64,000 bases of DNA from Zea mays (taxonomy: Eukaryota; Streptophyta; Magnoliopsida; Poales; Poaceae). Where the stretch lies: positions 133,002,207 to 133,066,206 of the forward strand of contig NC_050098.1 in the NCBI RefSeq assembly GCF_902167145.1. Reading direction: 5' to 3'. A program made the translations under genes and the position numbers. Positions 32,546-44,878 of the stretch are shown in pieces. The notes beneath the pieces are model-generated. The model made no database searches. It worked only from the letters and a program-made list of their open reading frames with translations, and was not told the origin of the DNA. Position 1 is the stretch's first letter. Each line of letters begins with the position of its first letter.

Positions 32546-35500
32546 TGTAACACCCGGTTTTAAGGAACAAAGTCGGGTGCATCTCATACATGCGCCAAGA
32601 AGACAACATATATAATAACAGAGTGTATAGAGATAAATGTCATAAAACATCAGAGTATTTATTACATAGCGGAAGACTTAATACAAAATAAAAGAATAAA
32701 CATAAAACGAACTAAGGATCGTCGGCGCCAATGTCAACTGAGAAACGCCACCTAGATCAGATCAAACTCCTCGCCTTATGGCTCCTCCTGAACCACCTGC
32801 TCTTCTCCTGTGGGGGGGTGTGAGACAGCAAGAGTGAGCTCACATACGTTCATCGCTCAACAAGTTGTGGGGAATAATGTGGCATGAACTCACCAAAGGT
32901 GGGAGTTCATGAAGTGTAAGGCTGATCAATGATATAAGGCTGAAGCTGAGCATTGCTTTTATAAGTTGGTCAAAATTTTATTAGCAATTACTAAGTATAA
33001 GTAAATACCAACCCTTAGAAATAATAAATAAAAGTAATAGTGAAATAATCCCAGATGCAATGAAATGACAGATTGAGTTTAAGTTCCATAAATTAATCAT
33101 GTGAGTGTCCGAGCCGCTCATGACCGTGAGCACGGCTAGTATACCAGTTTTACACTCTGCAGAGGTTGCGCATCTTTACCCACAAGTCGTGTTACCCATT
33201 TGCCACAGAGTTGATCAGACTCCATACACCTCTACCAAGGAAGCGAGGCAGGGTACCACTATGAGGCCTTTACAAAGTTCCACTAGCTTCAGACTACCCG
33301 CTACAGTTTATAGGAAGCTCCAGTGCAGGGTTCTTGCCTGACCGCCATCACAGAAAAATCAACCAAGGACCTCCCTACACTGACCACTCCCCTACTGCCC
33401 TTGCCACTTTCGGGTAAGGTAGCCCTCCACTAGCTTTCCTAGTTAATCAGCCAAGGGCGTCCCATAAACCCTTGTGGTAGCACTGTTTTCCCGGGTGGTT
33501 CTCCATGTTCCCATTAACATAATGATCTTAACATGGACAGTAAAGAATAAAACAGATAATAAGAAGCATAACAATGAGTGATGAATATCTCTATACCCAA
33601 TCCACATAAAGCAATAGCATGAACTACCCAAAACTTTAGTAGTAAAACCAATGGTGAAACAAGGTATAAAGATAGTCAAATCTAGGGTAACCTATTAGGT
33701 CCCAGCAAAATTAACCTATGCAGATCATTATGAATAATAAGAACATGAATGGGTAAAAGAAGTGATCAAGGGCACAACTTGCCTTCAACGAGCTCCTGCT
33801 CAGCTATCTCTACTTGCTGATCCTCAGGTTCCACAGTGGCTTGCTCGTCTACTCGCATCAACACAATACATACATAGTATAGCATAAATTAACATCACAT
33901 CAAACATGCAAATGAAATATACAGTAACAAACTAAACATTAAAATATGCTCACAGGAATTGGAATCATTAAATTTGGAGTTATATATTTTAAGTTATGGA
34001 TTTTCTAATGTTTTATGTGCTTAATACAAGATTAAGTGATAGATAAATTTTAAATCATCTCTCATGTTAAAACAGAGGCACTAATGGTTAGACAATAATT
34101 TTATAAAAATTTAGGAACTGGAATGGACCAATTTGGAGTTTATATGCATTTTCTATGAATTATACAAATTCTATGAATTGTTTTTATATTAAAAACTCAT
34201 TTTCTAATTCATTTCCCTGATTTTATAATTCTCTGGACGGGGCCTCATTTTCTAGAAAACGCAGGGGCTACGGCGTAAAAGAACCTAAGACACAGGCCGC
34301 AACCCAGCTGGACGGCGGGTTGTTTTGGTGAAAACCAAGGGGGCTCTTGACGAAAATGCCACGACTGAGCGAACACAGGTGCGCCTGGGCCATCCATTTA
34401 AAGATCTAGGGCCCAGATTTAAACAGCGAACCAGTATGCGATTTCAGCCGCGCAATCCACGATCTACGGTCCAGATCCAAAGTCCACTTCATCCAACCGG
34501 TGTACACCCAGGTCCACAAGATTCTGATCTAACGGCCAGTTGCTCACCCACCACAGGATTTAATCACATCCGCACAATTTGGATCGGACGGCCCATGACT
34601 CATCACACTATCGTCCAATCGGAGCCGTTGATTACAAGATCAACGCCCAGCGCCTTCTCTTCCCCACGCCGCAACCAGGCGGCGGCGTTTGCACAGGGCC
34701 ACGGCAGAGACCATCGCCGGGAGACCGCTAATCCCGCACCCTGATGCTTTATCTTCAATCAATCGAGCGCTACGCGTAGAGGAGGAGATGACGAACACAA
34801 TGGATGGCTCCTTACCGGTTTTCGCGCAGCAGAGCTAGTTGCCCACGGTGGAGAACGGATCCGCGATGGAGGTCTGGCGCCGGTGAGAAATTGTGACGCG
34901 ACCGTACAAGTTCTGGGGGGGGAAGCCATGACACCACTGGGACGCCCCTACGACCCTCCCAAGTCACCAATCGAGAACGGAGCATGACCCAGGACGTAGA
35001 CCGGCGACGGCGCTCCTCCGCTTTTCTCTCTCCTCCACATTTCCCTTGCACGGCTCCACTCACTCTGGATGGCGTCCCTGAGTCCACAATCGGGCGGACG
35101 AGAGGAGCATCAAGGTCGGCAATTTATAGTGGCCATAGCCCATGGTCCCGCGGGAGGGGAACCCGATAAGCTGGGTTCGGTTGTTACAACAACCCAACGA
35201 TACTCACGCGGAGGAAGAAGCTCCTGGCGCAAGGGGCCCACCACGATGTCACGGCGTGCGCCCGGCCAGCAGATTGTGAGGCCGACCCTCGCGGTCCCAC
35301 AGGGTCAGTGACCCACCTTTCAGTGCGACGACGCGCGCGGGAGTGGAAACCTGGGCCGCGCGGGGTAATCTCCTAGTGGGCCGAATACATGGGATTGGGC
35401 CCAATACGCCATTCCCCATTCTTTTATCCTTTTTATTTTCTGTTTTTGTTTTCCCTTTTTATTTCCAAATCTAAAAATGAGTTTAGATTTCTCCACAAGA

Positions 35501-35862
35501 TTTGTGTTCAAATTAATCATTCAATTTGAATACATCAATGTGGGGTCAATTTATTTATTTATGGATTTATTTTGGTGTTTTATAATATTTCTTTCTTCTT
35601 TTCTATTTAAATCCCAAATTCAAATCTAGAGTTTAATCTAAATCTTCTACTCATTATAATATATATTTTTTTATCCATGTTACCATTGTTTTAAATGCAC
35701 AAACAACCAAGAATCCAGTATGATGCAATAGCTTATTTGTGTCTTATTGAGGAATTACCCCTTTTTTCATGAGTGGTCACATGTGATGATAAATGGAGGT
35801 ACACACATATTTAAAGGAAACAATTCCTCTTTTTATTTTCCCTTACAATTTTGAGTATTACA
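32546..35862 (-). repeat. Element B left LTR (3' LTR), uninterrupted
   Basis: 3,317 bp, plus-strand start TGTAACACCCGGTTTTAAGG, end GAGTATTACA. A minus-strand TATAAATT is at 35123-35129. It shows the empty target site of C (TTATTACATAGCGG near 32663). About 20 differences from the right copy fall before about 34470 and essentially one after it. The small ORFs (for example 34325-34744 on the plus strand) are repeated in both LTR copies and carry no recognisable domain. Confidence 0.9.
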
Positions 35863-36078
35863 CATGCCTCGTCATGGGTAAGCTTTGCCTCAGGCAGACC
35901 AATACCAGAAAGGCCAACACGCAATGGGAGTGGAGAGATGGCGAGAGTAGCGTGTACCCTCCGTGGCAAGAGGCTGGACGGTGGTGTATCTGTGCTCTCG
36001 GTTGGCGTGAACCCGGTCTGGTCTTGAGAAACCCGGTGGCGAGTTGACATATGCAAGGGTTAAGTGCTACATATGTCG
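35863..36078. repeat. 216-bp duplicate of element 1 LTR sequence inside element B
   Basis: By eye it is identical to 50230-50445, where it belongs to element 1's LTR just outside B's right end. Here it joins B's left LTR to B's internal region. The counterpart in D (52190-52420, other strand) confirms it is host LTR, not part of B. Confidence 0.9.
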
Positions 36079-36903
36079 CATCACCAATTTGTCCTTTGCG
36101 GATTTCTTGCTCCAAAGTAGGTTCCACATCAATAGTAACTCCTTCAGTGTGAGCAACTATCCCCAGGTTAAGTCTCCTGAAATCCTCAACAATCTCATCA
36201 GGTAGCTGGGCAACAATAGCTGAATGAACATGCTCCTTGCGACTCAAGGCATCTGCAACCAAATTTGCCTTACCCGAGTGATAGTGAATCTCCAAATCAT
36301 AATCCTTAATAAGCACCAACCAACGACGTTGCCTAAGGTTGAGATCCTTCTGAGTGAATATATACTTCAAACTCTTATGATCTGTGTATACTTGGCACTT
36401 GGTTCCCATAATATAATGTCTCCATATCTTAAGCGCATGCACAGCGGCTGTCAGCTCTAAGTCATGAGTGGGGTAGTTCAACTCGTGCTTCCGCAACTAA
36501 CGAGACGCATAGGCAATCACATGTCCTTCTTACATGAGCACACATCCAAAGCCTTAACCGCATGCATCACAATAAATGTCAAATCTTTTCTGTAGATCTG
36601 GCTTAACCAACATTGGGATGACATCAATCTCAACTTCAGTTGGTTAAAACTATCTTGGTACTTTTTGTCCCACTTAAACTCTCTTCCCTATCTGGTGGCA
36701 TCCCTGGTAACTCCTATGGAAAGACATCCGGAAAATCTCTAACCACCCGGATGTTGTCACCAACAAACTTCTCATCTACTAAGAATGCCGCTAGTTTGGT
36801 GGCGGTAGTTACTGCAATTCCAACTTCAAATCTTTCTCCTTTGGAACTGGTGAGTTCTATGGTTCCCTTAGCACAATGTATAAACTGTCTTTGCCTTTCT
36901 TAA
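36079..36903 (-). pseudogene. pol: Element B pol remnant (protease end, RNase H, start of integrase)
   Basis: Minus-strand order from 36903: end of the protease-RT linker (FPDVFP, a stop, ELPGMPPDR), then a jump over the whole RT catalytic domain to a connection region (FKWDKKYQDSFNQLK), RNase H ([50 protein letters not shown]) and the first residues before integrase ([12 protein letters not shown]) where coding ends at the 216-bp host segment. At least two deletions plus stops and frameshifts. The ORF at 36496-35858 is a chance fusion of RNase H with host LTR sequence. Confidence 0.85.
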
Positions 36904-37430
36904 CCATGACATACCAAGGATCAAGTCTATACTGCTCTCTTCTAACATTATAGGGGTAGCCCATCTGGGTTAGAAATACAGGGTAAGAAAAGAAGAATTG
37001 TAGACAAGGTGAGTAATTATGAGGAATGTTACTATGGGGGATTTATTAGCTAAGCAGATTAATGTTTTACCTACTAAAGCTAACTCAATATCTTATGGTG
37101 GTACATGCTAAGATGTCCATCTATAATATTTCAATCAATCAAAGAAGCAAATCAGGCATTTATCATCAGAACAATCAAGCAACATTTTAAATAGAGAAAA
37201 TAGTTTTAAATTTTGTCTTGGGTTCCCTATCTCTTAAAAGATCATAGTGGTAGGATTCCAAGGTGTGAAATCCATCTTGTCTTAGAATAGAGGAGGTAAG
37301 AATGATCAGAGTAGAACAGCAAAAGGTGAGACAAGATCAAGATGAGATGAGTATAGAATGAGTCAGAGTAAGGTAAGTAGGAAAGGGTCTGTCCATTTCT
37401 ATCTAGGTTTCGTCCTACAGTCAACATTTC
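36904..37430 (-). other. Element B untranslated leader, gag deleted
   Basis: Between the primer-binding site and the protease remnant; AT-rich, no Gag motif. Either gag was deleted or this copy derives from a gag-less variant. Confidence 0.6.
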
Positions 37431-37441
37431 CTCTGATACCA
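37431..37441 (-). other. Primer-binding site of element B (initiator Met tRNA type)
   Basis: Minus strand TGGTATCAGAG, four bases (GAAG) after the LTR end. It proves that the right LTR is the 5' LTR and that B reads on the minus strand. Confidence 0.9.
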
Positions 37442-37445
37442 CTTC

Positions 37446-37568
37446 TGTAACACCCAGTTTTAAGGAACAAAGTCGGGTGCATCTCATACATGCGCCAAGA
37501 AGACAACATATATAATAACAGAGTGTATAGAGATAAATGTCATAAAAATCAGAGTATTTATTACATAG
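37446..37568 (-). repeat. Element B right LTR (5' LTR), part before C
   Basis: Plus-strand start TGTAACACCCAG; ends in CATAG, the TSD of C. Continues at 47036. Confidence 0.9.
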
Positions 37569-38880
37569 TGAAAGGGAATTAGGCTTACACCTAGTCCCTA
37601 ATTAATTTTGGTGGTTGAATTGCCCAACACAAATAATTGGACTAACTAGTTTGCTCAAGTGTATAGATTATACAGGTGTAAAAGGTTCACACTTAGCCAA
37701 TAAAAAGATCAAGTTTTTGGATTCAACAAAGGAGCAAAGAGGCAACCGAAGGCACCTCTGGTCTGGGGGCACCGGACTGTCCGGTGTACACCGGACAGTG
37801 TCCGGTGCACCACCGGACAGTATCCGGTGCACCAGAGGACTCCAACTCGAACTCGTCACCTTCGGGAAATTCCAGAGGCGACTCCGCTATAATTCACCGG
37901 ACTGTCCGGTGTACACCGGACAGTGTCCGGTGCTCCAAGGGAGAGCCGCCCCAGGAACTCGCCAGCCTCGGGAATTTACTTCAGCCGCTCCGCTATAATT
38001 CACCGGACTGTCCGGTGTACACCGGACTGTCCGGTGTAACAGCGGAGCAATGTCTATTTCGGCGCCAACGGCTACCTGCGTCGCATTAAATGCGCGCGCA
38101 GCACGCGCAGATGTCAGACTCGCCCATACTGGCGCACCGGACATCCAACAGTACATGTCCGGTGTGCACCAGACATCCAGGCGGGCCCACAAATCAGAAG
38201 CTCCAACGGTCAGAATCCAACGGCAGTGATGACGTGGCGGGGGCACCGGACTGTCCGGTGCGCCATCGAACAGACGCCTCCACCAACGGTCAAGTTTGGT
38301 GGTTGGGGCTATAAATACCCCAACCACCCCACCATTCATTGCATCCAAGTTTTCCACTTTTCAACCACTTACAAGAGCTAGGCATTCAATTCTAGACACA
38401 CCAAAGAGATCAAATCCTCTCCAATTCCACAAAAGGCTCTAGTGATTAGCGAGAGAGATTTGCCGTGTTCTTTTGAGCTCTTGCGCTTGGATTGCTTCTT
38501 TTCTTTCTCACTTGCTCTTGTGATCAACACTCAATTGTAATCAAGGCAAGAGGCACCAATTGTGTGGTGGCCCTTGCGGGGAAGTTTTATTCCCGGCTTT
38601 GATTTGAGAAGAGAAGCTCACTCGGTCCGAGGGACCGTTTGAGAGAGGGAAGGGTTGAAAGAGACCCGGCCTTTGTGGCCTCCTCAACGGGGAGTAGGTT
38701 TGCGAGAACCGAACCTCGGTAAAACAAATCCGCGTGTCACACTCTTCATTTGCTTGCGATTTGTTTTGCGCCCTCTCTCGTGGACTCGATTATATTTCTA
38801 ACGCTAACCCGGCTTGTAGTTGTGATTATTTTTGAGAATTTCAGTTTCGCCCTATTCACCCCCCCTCTAGGCGACTATCA
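37569..38880 (+). repeat. Element C 5' LTR
   Basis: 1,312 bp, TGAAAGGGAATTAGGC to GGCGACTATCA. Palindromes of the type CACCGGACTGTCCGGTG and single half-sites cluster at 37769-38265. Confidence 0.95.
38310..38317 (+). promoter_or_regulatory. TATA box of element C 5' LTR
   Basis: TATAAATA within the palindrome-like GGTTGGGGC...CCCCAACC, about 45 nt after the last CCGGTG half-site. Confidence 0.8.
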
Positions 38881-38882
38881 AT

Positions 38883-38894
38883 TGGTATCAGAGC
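38883..38894 (+). other. Primer-binding site of element C (initiator Met tRNA type)
   Basis: TGGTATCAGAGC, two bases after the 5' LTR. Confidence 0.95.
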
Positions 38895-38925
38895 CCGGTG
38901 CTTCATTAGAGCCTAACCGCTCGAA

Positions 38926-41625
38926 GTGATGTCGGGAGATCACGCCAAGAAGGAGATGGAAACCGGCGAAAAGCCCACTACAAGCCACGGGAGCACTTCA
39001 TCGGAAGAGTCCCGCACAAAGAGGAAGGAGAAGAAGAAGGACTCCTCCAAACGGAAGGAGAAAAGATCTTCCTCTTCTCACCACAAAGAGAAGAAGGAAA
39101 AATCTTCTTCTCACAAGTCGCATCGGAAAGGCGACAAGCACAAGAGAATGAGGAAAGTGGTCTACTACGAGACCGACACTTCTTCGACATCGACCTCCGA
39201 CTCCGATGCGCCCTCCGTAACTTCTAAACACCAAGAGCGTAAGAAGTTTAGTAAGATCCCCTTACACTATCCTCATACATCTAGACATACTCCATTACTT
39301 TCCGTTTCATTAGGCAAACCGCCAACCTTTGACGGTGAAGATTATGCTAGGTGGAGTGATTTAATGAAATTTCATCTAACCTCACTCCACAAAAGTATAT
39401 GGAATGTTGTTGAGTTTGGAGCACAGGTACCATCAATAGGGGATGAGGATTATGATGAGGACGAGGTGGCCCAAATCGAGCACTTCAACTCCCAAGCCAC
39501 AACCATACTCTTGGCCTCTCTAAATAGAGAGGAGTACAACAAGGTGCAAGGGTTGAAAAATGCAAAGGAAATTTGGGACCTCCTCAAGACCGCGCACGAG
39601 GGTGATGAACTAACAAAGATCACCAAGCGGGAAACGATCGAGGGGGAGCTCGGTCGCTTCCGTCTTCGCCAAGGGGAGGAGCCACAAGATATGTACAACC
39701 GGCTCAAAACCTTGGTGAACCAAGTGCGCAACCTCGGGAGCAAAAAGTGGGACGATCACGAGGTGGTTAAGGTTATTCTAAGAGCTCTTATTTTCCTTAA
39801 CCCCACTCAAGTTCAATTAATTCGTGGTAATCCTAGATACCCACTAATGACCCCCGAGGAAGTTATCGGGAATTTTGTGAGCTTTGAATGTATGATTAAA
39901 GGATCAAAGAAGATCAACGAGCTTGACGAACCCTCCACATCCGAGGCGCAACCGGTGGCCTTCAAGGCGACGGAGGAGAAGAAAGAGGAGTCTACACCAA
40001 GTAGACAACCAATTGACGCCTCCAAGCTCGACAATGAGGAGATGGCTTTAATCATCAAAAGCTTTCGCCAAATCCTCAAGCAACGGAAGGGGAAAGACTA
40101 CAAATCCCGTTCCAAGAAGGTTTGCTACAAGTGTGGTAAGCCCGGTCACTTTATCGCTAAATGTCCATTATCAAGTGACAGTGACAGGGACAACGACAAG
40201 AAGGGCAAGAGAAGAGAAAAGAAGAGGTACCACAAGAAGAGGGGCGGCGATGCCCACGTATGCCGCGAGTGGGACTCCGACGAGAGCTCCACCGAGTCCT
40301 CCTCCGACGAGGACGCCGCCAACATCGCCGTCACCAAGGGGCTTCTCTTCCCCAACGTCGGCCACAAGTGCCTCATGGCAAAGGACGGCAAAAGGAAAAA
40401 GGTTAAATCTAAATCCTCCACAAAATATGAGTCCTCTAGTGATGAAAATGCTAGTGATGAGGAGGATAACTTGCTTACCCTTTTTGCCAATCTTAACATG
40501 GAACAAAAGGAAAAATTAAATGAATTGATTAGTGCTATTCATGAAAAAGATGACCTTTTGGATTCCCAAGAGGATTTTCTAATTAAAGAAAACAAGAAAC
40601 ATGTTAAGGTTAAAAATGCTTTTGCTCTAGAAGTAGAAAAATGTCAAAAACTATCTAGTGAGCTAAGCACTTGCCATGACACTATTGCCAACCTTAGAAA
40701 TGAAAATACTAGTTTAATTGCTAAGGTTGAGTCTCATGTTTGTGATGCTTCAATTCCCAATCTTAGAAATGATAATAATGACTTGCTTGCTAAGATTAAG
40801 GAATTGAATGATTCTCTTGCTAGCCTTAGAGTAGAAAATGAAAATTTGATTGCTAAGGCTAAAGATTTTGATGTTTGCAATTCTATTATTTCCGACCTTA
40901 GAACTAAGAATGATATGTTACATACTAAGGTTGTTGAATTAAAATCTTGCAAACCCTCTACATCTAATGTTGAGCATGTTTCTATTTGTACTAGATGTAG
41001 AGATGTTGATATCAATGCTATTCATGATCACATGTCCTTAATTAAACAACAAAATGATCATATAGCAAAACTAGATGCAAAAATTGCCGAGCATAACTTG
41101 GAAAATGAAAAGTTTAAATTTGCTAGAAGTATGCTCTATAATGGGAGACGCCCGGGCATCAAGGATGGCATTGGCTTCCAAAGGGGAGACAATGTCAAAC
41201 TTAATGCCCCTCCTAAAAATTTGTCTAACTTTGTTAAGGGCAAGGCTCCCATGCCTCAGGATAACGAGGGTTACATTTTGTACCCTGCCGGTTATCCCGA
41301 GAGCAAAATTAGGAGAATTCACTCTAGGAAGTCTCACTCTGGCCCTAATCATGCTTTTATGTATAAGGGTGAGACATCTAGTTCTAGGCAACCAACCCGT
41401 GCCAAGTTGCCTAGAAAGAAAACTCCTATTGCATCAAATGATCATGCTATTTCATTCAAAACTTTTGATGCATCATATGTGCTTACTAACAAATCCGGCA
41501 AGGTAGTTGCCAAGTTTGTTGGGGGCAAACACAAGGGCTCCAAGACTTGTGTTTGGGTACCCAAAGTTCTTGTGTCTAATGCTAAAGGACCCAAAACTGT
41601 TTGGGTACCTAAAGTCAAGAACTAA
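38926..41625 (+). CDS. gag: Gag polyprotein of Sirevirus element C (intact)
   Basis: 899 aa with no stop. Residues about 1-95 are Lys/Ser/Glu-rich (KRKEKKKDSSKRKEKR). The copia Gag core spans about 125-330 (FDGEDYARW, ATTILLASLNREEYNKVQGL, MYNRLKTLVNQV). The CCHC zinc knuckle CYKCGKPGHFIAKC is at about 402-415, then an acidic region (DESSTESSSDED), a long coiled coil (about 520-740) and a basic tail with repeated VWVPK motifs, all typical of large Sirevirus Gags. The start at 38926 is preceded by about 30 nt from the primer site. The next ORF (pol) is in a different frame. Acts in cytoplasmic particle assembly. Confidence 0.92.
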   Translation: MMSGDHAKKEMETGEKPTTSHGSTSSEESRTKRKEKKKDSSKRKEKRSSSSHHKEKKEKSSSHKSHRKGDKHKRMRKVVYYETDTSSTSTSDSDAPSVTSKHQERKKFSKIPLHYPHTSRHTPLLSVSLGKPPTFDGEDYARWSDLMKFHLTSLHKSIWNVVEFGAQVPSIGDEDYDEDEVAQIEHFNSQATTILLASLNREEYNKVQGLKNAKEIWDLLKTAHEGDELTKITKRETIEGELGRFRLRQGEEPQDMYNRLKTLVNQVRNLGSKKWDDHEVVKVILRALIFLNPTQVQLIRGNPRYPLMTPEEVIGNFVSFECMIKGSKKINELDEPSTSEAQPVAFKATEEKKEESTPSRQPIDASKLDNEEMALIIKSFRQILKQRKGKDYKSRSKKVCYKCGKPGHFIAKCPLSSDSDRDNDKKGKRREKKRYHKKRGGDAHVCREWDSDESSTESSSDEDAANIAVTKGLLFPNVGHKCLMAKDGKRKKVKSKSSTKYESSSDENASDEEDNLLTLFANLNMEQKEKLNELISAIHEKDDLLDSQEDFLIKENKKHVKVKNAFALEVEKCQKLSSELSTCHDTIANLRNENTSLIAKVESHVCDASIPNLRNDNNDLLAKIKELNDSLASLRVENENLIAKAKDFDVCNSIISDLRTKNDMLHTKVVELKSCKPSTSNVEHVSICTRCRDVDINAIHDHMSLIKQQNDHIAKLDAKIAEHNLENEKFKFARSMLYNGRRPGIKDGIGFQRGDNVKLNAPPKNLSNFVKGKAPMPQDNEGYILYPAGYPESKIRRIHSRKSHSGPNHAFMYKGETSSSRQPTRAKLPRKKTPIASNDHAISFKTFDASYVLTNKSGKVVAKFVGGKHKGSKTCVWVPKVLVSNAKGPKTVWVPKVKN

Positions 41626-41638
41626 AATTGTTTTGTAG

Positions 41639-44600
41639 GTTTATGCATCCGGGGGCTCAAGTTGGATACTCGACAGCGGGTGCACAAACCACATGACAGG
41701 GGAGAAGAAGATGTTCTCCTCATATGAGAAAAACCAAGATCCCCAACGAGCTATCACATTCGGGGATGGAAACCAAGGTTTGGTCAAAGGATTGGGTAAA
41801 ATTGCTATATCACCTGACCATTCCATTTCCAATGTTTTTCTTGTTGATTCATTAGATTACAACTTGCTTTCTGTATCCCAATTATGTCATATGGGCTACA
41901 ACTGTCTATTCACTGATGTAGGTGTCACTGTCTTTAGAAGAAGTGATGATTCAATAGCATTTAAGGGAGTGTTAGAGGGTCAGCTATACTTGGTAGATTT
42001 TGATAGAGCTGAACTCGACACTTGCTTAATTGCTAAGACTAACATGGGTTGGCTCTGGCACCGCCGACTAGCCCATGTTGGGATGAAGAATCTTCATAAG
42101 CTTCTAAAGGGAGAACACATTTTAGGATTAACAAATGTTCATTTTGAGAAAGACAGGATTTGTAGCGCATGCCAAGCAGGGAAGCAAGTTGGTGCTCATC
42201 ATCCACACAAGAACATCATGACTAGTGACAGGCCACTGGAGCTCCTACACATGGACCTATTCGGCCCGATCGCTTACATAAGCATCGGCGGGAGTAAGTA
42301 CTGTCTAGTTATTGTGGATGATTATTCTCGCTTCACTTGGGTGTTCTTTTTGCAGGAAAAATCTCATACCCAAGAGACCTTAAAGGGATTCTTGAGATGG
42401 GCTCAAAATGAGTTCGGCTTAAGGATCAAGAAAATTAGAAGCGACAACGGGACGGAGTTCAAGAACTCTCAAATTGAAGGCTTCCTTGAGGAGGAGGGCA
42501 TCAAGCATGAGTTCTCTTCTCCCTACACCCCACAACAAAATGGTGTAGTGGAGAGGAAGAATCGAACTCTATTGGACATGGCAAGAACCATGCTTGATGA
42601 GTACAAGACTTCGGATCGGTTTTGGGCCGAGGCGGTCAACACCGCTTGCTACGCCATCAACCGGTTGTATCTACACCGAATCCTCAAGAAGACATCCTAT
42701 GAACTCCTAACCGGTAAAAAGCCAAATATTTCATATTTTAGAGTTTTTGGTAGCAAATGTTTTATACTTGTTAAAAGAGGTAGAAAATCTAAATTTGCTC
42801 CTAAAACTGTAGAAGGCTTTTTACTAGGATATGACTCAAACACAAGGGCATATAGAGTCTTTAACAAGTCCTCAGGACTTGTTGAAGTTTCTTGTGACGT
42901 TGTGTTTGATGAGACTAACGGCTCTCAAGTAGAGCAAGTTGATCTTGATGAGATAGGTGAAGAACAGGCTCCATGCATAGCGCTAAGGAACATGTCCATT
43001 GGGGATGTGTGTCCTAAGGAATCCGAAGAGCCTCCACATGCACAAGATCAACCATCCTCCTCCATGCAAGCATCTCCACCAACTCAAATTGAGGATGAGG
43101 CTCAAGATGTTGAACAAGAGGATCAAGAAGATGAGCCACCTCAAAATGACGGCAATGATCAAGGGGGAGATGCAAATGATGAAGACAAGGAGGATGAAGA
43201 ACCAAGGCCGCCACACCCAAGAGTCCACCAAGCAATCCAACGAGATCACCCCGTCGACACCATCCTCGGCGACATTCAAAAGGGGGTAACTACTAGATCT
43301 CGTGTTGCACATTTTTGTGAACATTACTCGTTTGTTTCCTCTATTGAGCCACACAAGGTAGAGGAAGCACTACAAGATTCGGACTGGGTGGTGGCGATGC
43401 AAGAGGAGCTCAACAACTTCACTAGGAATGAGGTATGGCATTTGGTTCCACGTCCTAATCAAAATGTTGTAGGAACCAAATGGGTCTTCCGCAACAAGCA
43501 AGATGAGCATGGTGTGGTGACAAGGAACAAAGCTCGAATTGTGGCCAAGGGATACTCCCAAGTCGAAGGTTTGGATTTCGGTGAAACCTATGCACCCGTA
43601 GCTAGGCTTGAGTCAATTCGCATATTATTAGCCTATGCTACTTACCATGGCTTTAAGCTTTATCAAATGGACGTGAAAAGTGCCTTCCTCAATGGACCAA
43701 TCAAGGAAGAGGTCTATGTTGAGCAACCTCCCGGCTTTGAAGACAGTGAGTATCCTAACCATGTCTATAAGCTCTCTAAGGCGCTTTATGGGCTCAAGCA
43801 AGCCCCAAGAGCATGGTATGAATGCCTGAGATTTTCTTATTGCTAATGGCTTCAAAGTCGGAAAAGCCGATCCTACACTCTTTACTAAAACTCTTGAAAA
43901 TGACTTGTTTGTATGCCAAATTTATGTTGATGATATTATATTTGGATCTACTAACGAGTCTACATGTGAAGAGTTTAGTAGGATTATGACACAGAAATTC
44001 GAGATGTCTATGATGGGGGAGTTGAAGTATTTCTTAGGATTCCAAGTAAAGCAACTCCAAGAGGGCACCTTCATTAGCCAAACGAAGTACACTCAAGACA
44101 TTCTAAACAAGTTTGGGATGAAGGATGCCAAGCCCATCAAGAAACCCATGGGAACCAATGGGCATCTCGACCTCGACACGGGAGGTAAGTCCGTGGATCA
44201 AAAGGTATACCGGTCGATATTGGTTCATTGCTTTATTTATGTGCATCTCGACCGGACATTATGCTTTCCGTTTGCATGTGTGCAAGATTCCAAGCCGACC
44301 CTAAGGAAGCTCACCTTACGGCCGTAAAACGAATCTTGAGATATTTGGCTTATACTCCTAAGTTTGGGCTTTGGTATCCTAGGGGATCCACATTTGATTT
44401 GATTGGTTATTCAGATGCCGATTGGGCGGGGTGCAAAATCAATAGGAAGAGCACATCGGGGACTTGCCAGTTCTTGGGAAGATCCTTGGTGTCTTGGGCT
44501 TCAAAGAAGCAAAATTCGGTCGCTCTTTCCACCGCCGAAGCCGAGTACATTGCCGCAGGACATTGTTGCGCGCAATTGCTTTGGATGAGGCAAACCCTGC

Positions 44601-44878
44601 GGGACTACGGCTACAAATTAACCAAAGTCCCTTTGCTATGTGATAATGAGAGTGCAATCAAGATGGCGGATAATCCTGTCGAACATAGTCGCACTAAACA
44701 CATAGCCATTCGGTATCATTTTCTTAGGGATCACCAACAAAAGGGAGATATCGAGATTTCATACATTAATACTAAAGATCAATTAGCCGATATCTTTACC
44801 AAGCCTCTTGATGATCAATCTTTTAACAAACTTAGGCATGAGCTCAATATTCTTGATTCTAGGAACTTCTTTTGTTAA
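41639..44878 (+). pseudogene. pol: Pol polyprotein of Sirevirus element C (protease, integrase, RT, RNase H; two frameshifts)
   Basis: The frame opens right after a TAG (41636-41638) and has no ATG before 41693. Protease begins [18 protein letters not shown], with the active-site DSG at about residues 12-14. Integrase: GAG pre-integrase finger ([10 protein letters not shown]...CSACQAGK), catalytic Asp in LLHMDLFG, Asp in IRSDNGTEF and Glu in VVERKN. An acidic linker (about 43020-43220) precedes RT ([44 protein letters not shown]) and RNase H (GYSDADWAG, STAEAEYIAA, DNESAIKMA, HIAIRYHFLRD). A small loss of about 2 nt near 43829 and one of 1 nt near 44217 break the frame, so no full Pol can be made. 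Confidence 0.93.

Noticed and set aside
34325..34744. 139-codon ORF present in both B LTR copies (also 48692-49111)
   Set aside because: Its presence twice only reflects the LTR duplication; no domain, no promoter in the right place, and small changes alter residues freely.
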